Shown here: piece after piece, positions 14,062 through 16,810 of the stretch
Numbering within the stretch: the first letter of the stretch is position 1
Layout of the letters: every line of letters begins with the position of its first letter
Assembly (NCBI GenBank): GCA_026419655.1
Contig: JANZZA010000423.1
Span: 1-16,810 of the forward strand
DNA length: 16,810 nt
Reading direction: 5' to 3'
Origin: Armatimonadota bacterium
Lineage (GTDB): Bacteria > Armatimonadota > Zipacnadia > Zipacnadales > FEN-943
Notes under the pieces: generated by a model
The model's database searches: none
What the model saw: the letters and a program-made list of their open reading frames with translations, nothing else
What the model was told of the DNA's origin: nothing
Program-made: the position numbers and the translations under genes

Positions 14062-14091
14062 ATTATAAACTGCATAATTGCCATGCGTCAA
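14062..14091 (-). promoter_or_regulatory. Sigma-70-type promoter for the MNT-HEPN operon
   Basis: On the minus strand TTGACG (14091-14086) is separated by 18 bp from a perfect TATAAT (14067-14062). Transcription would start near 14055, giving a leader of about 77 nt before the ATG at 13978. The region is AT-rich against a GC-rich background. Nothing else convincing lies in the 240-bp gap, apart from a short direct repeat AGCGTTAGC at 14189 and 14207. Confidence 0.7.
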
Positions 14092-14280
14092 AGAATGGCC
14101 GCACCTGTAAGTCTTCCGCCCTAAGCCGTAGCCTTACTCTGCACGAGCCAATGCGCTGCGGTGTGCCTTTTGCACCCTCCCATGCCGCAGCGTTAGCAGC
14201 AGGAGTAGCGTTAGCTGAGCGAGCATAGCGCTGTGCCTATGCGCGGCCGTGGGCGGCGGAGTTTATAGGAGCACGCACCA

Positions 14281-14640
14281 TTATGCAGGTTCTGGTCGGT
14301 CTGCTGGGCCAGGGGAGGCACCCCTGAGAGCCTCCACCGTCTCTGCCGTGTTGTCGGCAATCTTAAAGAGCACCACAATCAGCTCGAAATAGATGCGCAG
14401 AAACAGTACGACGAGAAAATACACTATTCCCACGACCACTGGCCCCAGGATTAGCGCGGCCAGACCAGCCGCTGCGCCCTGTTGGAACCCACCTACCAGC
14501 AGACCTATCCAGAACACCATGGCCGCAAGGCCGTACAGCACCACCACGACCAGGTACAAAACGCCCATGACCCGTCGCGTAACGAAAACATCAAAGGAGC
14601 TATCAAACAGCATTGACAGTACACTGCGGGGACTTTCCAT
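14281..14640 (-). CDS. DUF4282-type small membrane protein
   Basis: The protein has 119 residues with two membrane helices (about 25-49 and 57-82). MLFDSSFDVFVTRRVMGVLY, then a long hydrophobic stretch, then LRIYFELIVVLFKIADNT, matches the DUF4282 pattern (short amphipathic N-terminus, two helices, conserved RxxxELIVVLFKIAxNT end). The function of this family is unknown. A longer frame begins at 14697, but the ATG at 14640 has GGGAGG 4-5 nt upstream and starts at the family N-terminus. The C-terminal 12 residues are Pro/Ala-rich. It stands alone between the MNT-HEPN operon and a repeat locus. Confidence 0.85.
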   Translation of the reverse strand: MESPRSVLSMLFDSSFDVFVTRRVMGVLYLVVVVLYGLAAMVFWIGLLVGGFQQGAAAGLAALILGPVVVGIVYFLVVLFLRIYFELIVVLFKIADNTAETVEALRGASPGPADRPEPA

Positions 14641-14854
14641 GAATCCTCCCTGCTCTGTAAGAGCACGCCTGCGGAAAGCACCTCTCTGTGCTCCCACTCA
14701 TGGCATAGCTTCTTTCGCTGCCTGGGGTAGGCTTCCCTGCGGGACGCTGCCCCCAGGACAAAGCTCGCGTTTTAGCAGCGCTATGGGTCGGATTTTGTGT
14801 GTTGGCATTGCGCTGCTGGCGGTCTGTATCCTCAAATGGACGGGGGAAGCAGCA
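14641..14854. other. Gap upstream of the DUF4282 gene, no gene supported
   Basis: It holds a short inverted repeat, CCTGGGG and CCCCAGG, around 14720-14758, and no clear promoter. A frame from 14783 gives a hydrophobic stretch (MGRILCVGIALLAVCILKW) but has no ribosome binding site and runs into repeat DNA. Confidence 0.4.
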
Positions 14855-14986
14855 CGAAAAAGTTTCTACAGGGTAGTCTGGAGGAGAGCCGTTTTCGGAA
14901 AAGGTTCCTGCTCAAGAAACCTCTCAGCAAAGGTCTCCGTGGGCGGTTTTCGGGCCAGCTCGGAGCTATCTCGACAGAAGCTCCTG
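14855..14986 (+). repeat. Family 1 repeat, diverged B-type remnant
   Basis: The end CGACAGAAGCTCCTGTGGGG runs into GACTGTTACAAAAG, as GGCAGAAGCTTCTTACAGA runs into GACTGTTGCAGAAC at 501-534. The inner part (AAAAAGTTTCTACAGGGTAG to AAAGGTCTCCGTGGG) is too diverged to align with confidence. Confidence 0.35.
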
Positions 14987-15114
14987 TGGGGACTGTTACA
15001 AAAGCTGGCGATGGCTTATCCAGAACGGGGAGAGTGTACAACGCCGTCTGCCTGATATTTTACCTGCGAGCGCATCCGGGGTCCTGGGGAACGACTTTTA
15101 CACGAGCCTCCTGA
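14987..15114 (+). repeat. Family 1 repeat, A-type segment
   Basis: The left end is GGGGACTGTTACAAAAGCTGG and the right end is ACTTTTACACGAGCCTCCTG. The inside AACGGGGAGAGTGTACAACG and TTTTACCTGCGAGCGCATCC, with GGTCCTGGGGAACGACTTTT, aligns with 516-642 and with 16063-16190 over its whole length of about 128 bp. Confidence 0.65.
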
Positions 15115-15228
15115 GAGAACTGCACACTTGGCCCCGCGCGAGCCTAATGTTGCTACGCGCCACAATACAAGTGTACACTTTCCTCGAGGATGTGGCAGGG
15201 AAGCTTTCGCCCAGAGCGCTGCAGAAGG
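15115..15228 (+). repeat. Family 1 repeat, shortened B-type segment
   Basis: CTACGCGCCACAATACAAGTGTACA and AGCGCTGCAGAAGGCT match the order CTATACCGAGCCACAAAAGTG and AGCGCTGCAGAAGCTTTT of the copy at 16190-16350, with about 80 bp missing. It contains the palindrome AAGTGTACACTT (15169-15180). An upstream in-frame extension of the lipoprotein gene from 15147 is translated repeat, not protein. Confidence 0.5.
15150..15179 (+). promoter_or_regulatory. Possible promoter for the lipoprotein gene, inside repeat DNA
   Basis: TTGCTA (15150-15155), an 18-bp spacer and TACACT (15174-15179) match 4 of 6 consensus bases in each box. It would start about 70 nt before the ATG at 15258. It overlaps the AAGTGTACACTT palindrome, which could be an operator. 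The evidence is weak. Confidence 0.3.
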
Positions 15229-15257
15229 CTATTGTACCGGCAGTTGGAGGTAGCATA

Positions 15258-16004
15258 ATGCACGCCGAGATGACCAGGCACAAAAAAGGCTCGATAGTTT
15301 ACAGGCTGGCGGCTATTGGCTTGTTGGCCACGGTGGCGCTGTTTTTAGCCGGCTGTGGCGGTGTGGCAAGCCTTCTTTGGAAGCTGGCCGGTGTCTTTGC
15401 TGCCGAGTACGCACGAGAGGCAGCTCGAGGTTATCTAACCGTCGCGGTTGATCCCAGCGGTATTGCCGAGGTTGTGCTTGTTGACCCGGCGCTCGGAGTG
15501 TTGAAGGGAACGGGCGAGGTAACCGAATCGGGCCGCTTGCAGGCTATCCTGACCGACCCCCAGTCTCAGGTCTCGGTAACGGTGAACGCACAGCTCAGTG
15601 CTCGCGGCACCACCGTGGAGCTTGTCGGGTCTCTGGACGGTGGCATTCAGTCTGAGAACCTCTCCGGCGATAAGGTAGCGGAGCCGACGGAGAATCCTTT
15701 TGCCGGCAACTGGTCCGGCGAATTCACAGGTGACGCGGCAGGAACCTGGGCGGCAACAATAGGACAGACTGGGGCCACGACATTGACAGTTCAGACCGCG
15801 GACGGTCCTGTGACCATGGTCGGGACCGTCGGGCAGGCTGGCTCCGTCTCTCTTGAGGCGGCTGTGCCTGGCGGAAAACTGGTCTGGGAAGGTGCATTCT
15901 ATTTCCGTGAGGGAGAACCGGTTGCCGGGGGGACCTGGCGCGCTCCTGGAGACACGTCCGGCACCTGGACAGGCACTCGCGCGAGCCAGTCCGCTGGCTC
16001 CTGA
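15258..16004 (+). CDS. Lipoprotein with glycine/threonine-rich beta domain
   Basis: The protein has 248 residues. The ATG at 15258 has GGAGG 7 nt upstream (15246-15250). A type II signal peptide (RLAAIGLLATVALFLAGCGG) has the lipobox LAGC at 30-33; Cys33 would be lipidated and the protein anchored outside the membrane. Residues 40-60 are helical. Residues 60-135 are beta-rich (YLTVAVDPSGIAEVVLVDP, VSVTVNAQLSARGTTVEL). Residues 146-241 hold two related GNWSGEFTGDAAGTW and GGTWRAPGDTSGTWTGTR strands, a pattern common in small secreted beta-sandwich domains. The family is not recognised; no partner gene is adjacent. The gene lies between two repeat loci. Confidence 0.82.
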   Translation: MHAEMTRHKKGSIVYRLAAIGLLATVALFLAGCGGVASLLWKLAGVFAAEYAREAARGYLTVAVDPSGIAEVVLVDPALGVLKGTGEVTESGRLQAILTDPQSQVSVTVNAQLSARGTTVELVGSLDGGIQSENLSGDKVAEPTENPFAGNWSGEFTGDAAGTWAATIGQTGATTLTVQTADGPVTMVGTVGQAGSVSLEAAVPGGKLVWEGAFYFREGEPVAGGTWRAPGDTSGTWTGTRASQSAGS

Positions 16005-16062
16005 GCCGCCTGCGTCAAACTGTTTCTGCCGTCGTACCGGCTGGCTGAACCATTTACCCGAG

Positions 16063-16493
16063 GGAGACTGTTACAAAACCTGGTGTCGGCTCACCTGGTC
16101 GGAGGAAACTGCACAATCCTGTACGACTGGCCTTTTAGTCGCGATTCCCTCTGGGGACCGGGGAAAATGACTTTTGCAAAAGCCTCTTCGGAGAGCAAAG
16201 AGCAAGGCGCGCAGAATCACCATGGTGGTCTGTCCGAAACCCGGCGTTGACCTATACCGAGCCACAAAAGTGTACAAAGTTGTGTGTTTGAGCCTTCGCC
16301 CTGGCGCCCGTCTCCCAAGCGCTGCAGAAGCTTTTCGAACATTATCCCTAGATGACTGTTGCAAAACCTCGTTTTCACCGGCGAGCTGTTCCTGCGGAAT
16401 ATAAGTTGCCGGCATAAATCTGTGCCGCTCACGGACTGGGAGCCGCGCTCAGGTGAGTTTTGCAACAGTCTCCTTAGAAAACCGGCTGGTCTC
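16063..16493 (+). mobile_element. Family 1 repeat, longest copy (A plus B segments) with inverted ends
   Basis: GGAGACTGTTACAAAA (16063-16078) at the left and TTTTGCAACAGTCTCC (16458-16473) at the right are inverted with one mismatch, 411 bp end to end. An inner GACTGTTGCAAAAC (16354-16367) pairs perfectly over 14 bp with GTTTTGCAACAGTC (16457-16470). Segment A (16063-16190) is followed by B (16190-16380) with AAAGAGCAAGGCG, GGTGGTCTGTCCGAAACCCGG, GCCACAAAAGTGTACAAAG and GCGCTGCAGAAGCTTTT. After the right inverted repeat comes TTAGAAAACCG, as at 8001-8011, but the last bases differ. No coding capacity and no clear target duplication are seen. Confidence 0.7.
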
Positions 16494-16498
16494 CCTTC

Positions 16499-16655
16499 CC
16501 GCTAGCGATAGGGGGCTCAGGATGGACGGCTAAAAGAGCCAGGCTTTCCACTTCCCCTGCTCTCACGGTCGCGCCAGGGGTCAGGACGGATGGGGTGAGC
16601 GGCCAGGCCTGCCAGTCCCCGCTCACGCTCGCGCCAGGGCAGGATGATCTCCCAG
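16499..16655. repeat. Degenerate tandem repeat, about 60 bp unit, 2.5 copies
   Basis: CTCACGGTCGCGCCAGGGG (16562-16580) recurs as CTCACGCTCGCGCCAGGG (16622-16639). Behind them GTCAGGACGGATGG, GGCCAGGCCTGCCAGTCCCC (16601-16620) and, in the first unit, CTCAGGATGGACGG and GAGCCAGGCTTTCCACTTCC (16536-16555) line up at a period of about 60 bp. It overlaps the end of the partial gene on the minus strand. Confidence 0.6.
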
Positions 16656-16810
16656 GCCGCCACTGCGTCAGTTCGCCGGTCGCCGACGCTTCCCCAGCAG
16701 GTAAAAAACACTTCCCCACCTTCCTGGGTCCAGTCCGGCAGCCCCAGCCCCTGCAACCGGAAGCGCCCATCCCCGTAACTGGCCAGATGCACCTTCGAGG
16801 CGTGCCGTGG
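16517..16810 (-). CDS. C-terminal part of an unidentified protein (5' end outside window)
   Basis: The minus-strand frame is open from the window edge to a TGA at 16517-16519, giving 97 residues. The first half (ASKVHLASYGDGRFRLQGLG, then PDWTQEGGEVFFTCWGSVGD, RRTDAVAAWEIIL) is protein-like, with a likely beta-rich domain. The last 40 residues are translated tandem repeat: PWRERERGLAGLAAHP, then DPWRDRESRGSGKPG. This may be a repeat-extended or frameshifted tail. I do not recognise the family. The stop lies 24 bp from a family 1 element. Confidence 0.6.
   Translation of the reverse strand, partial: PRHASKVHLASYGDGRFRLQGLGLPDWTQEGGEVFFTCWGSVGDRRTDAVAAWEIILPWRERERGLAGLAAHPIRPDPWRDRESRGSGKPGSFSRPS

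Noticed and set aside
13979..14062. Longer MNT gene start at 14062
   Set aside because: It would overlap the -10 box of the promoter at 14062-14091, and the ATG at 13978 has a better ribosome binding site.
14783..15055. Small membrane protein beginning MGRILCVGIALLA
   Set aside because: No ribosome binding site, and all but the first 24 or so codons run through repeat DNA.
15147..15257. Longer lipoprotein start at 15147
   Set aside because: The extension is translated repeat DNA, and it would place the signal peptide far from the N-terminus.
16474..16770. Second minus-strand frame at the window edge
   Set aside because: Its composition is less protein-like over 16655-16770 than the overlapping frame ending at 16517, and it ends inside a repeat.

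Overview
The window is high-GC bacterial chromosome with long non-coding stretches. No transposase, phage gene, rRNA, tRNA or CRISPR array was found. A sigma factor of the SigH/Spo0H type, two-subunit glycyl-tRNA synthetase, a HD-type dGTPase beside it, and a secreted protein with a copper-amine-oxidase-like N-terminal segment fit a Bacillota-like lineage or a relative such as Armatimonadota. That placement is inference only, with low confidence.

Left part (1-2071): the last 30 codons of an unidentified protein, about 0.9 kb of decayed repeat DNA, then a promoter (TTGACA, 17 bp, TATTTT) and a small exported protein. Housekeeping block (2072-7795, all minus strand): a clear promoter at 7767-7795 drives a CvpA-like membrane protein and a SigH-like sigma factor. 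These are followed by glyQ, glyS and a dGTPase gene that overlaps the glyS stop by 4 bp. A palindromic repeat sits between glyQ and glyS.

Middle part (7802-12880): a 209-bp element with imperfect 21-bp terminal inverted repeats and a likely 9-bp target duplication is inserted in a broken gene. The broken gene probably encoded an alpha-helical carbohydrate-related protein. Next come a cluster of GC-rich palindromes, a large secreted multidomain protein (minus strand), and a divergent family 4 glycoside hydrolase gene. Together these suggest polysaccharide breakdown outside the cell and NAD-dependent glycoside cleavage inside.

Right part (12881-16810): an MNT-HEPN toxin-antitoxin-like pair under its own promoter (TTGACG, 18 bp, TATAAT), a DUF4282-type membrane protein, a repeat locus, a lipoprotein, another repeat locus, and the C-terminal end of a gene that runs off the window.

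The most unusual content is non-coding. Family 1 is a set of degenerate elements with inverted ends (motif GGAGACTGTTGCAAAA and its complement) at four places: about 375-950, 7811-8019, about 14855-15228 and 16063-16493. Family 2 is a strong palindrome (GGGGGAAACCCTTT, short loop, AAAGGGTTCTCCCCC, then CCCTTCCCAAACTTTTT) at 5333-5394, 8609-8640, 8922-8982 and 11352-11416. It occurs within an operon, after a gene and between divergent genes, so it is not simply a terminator.
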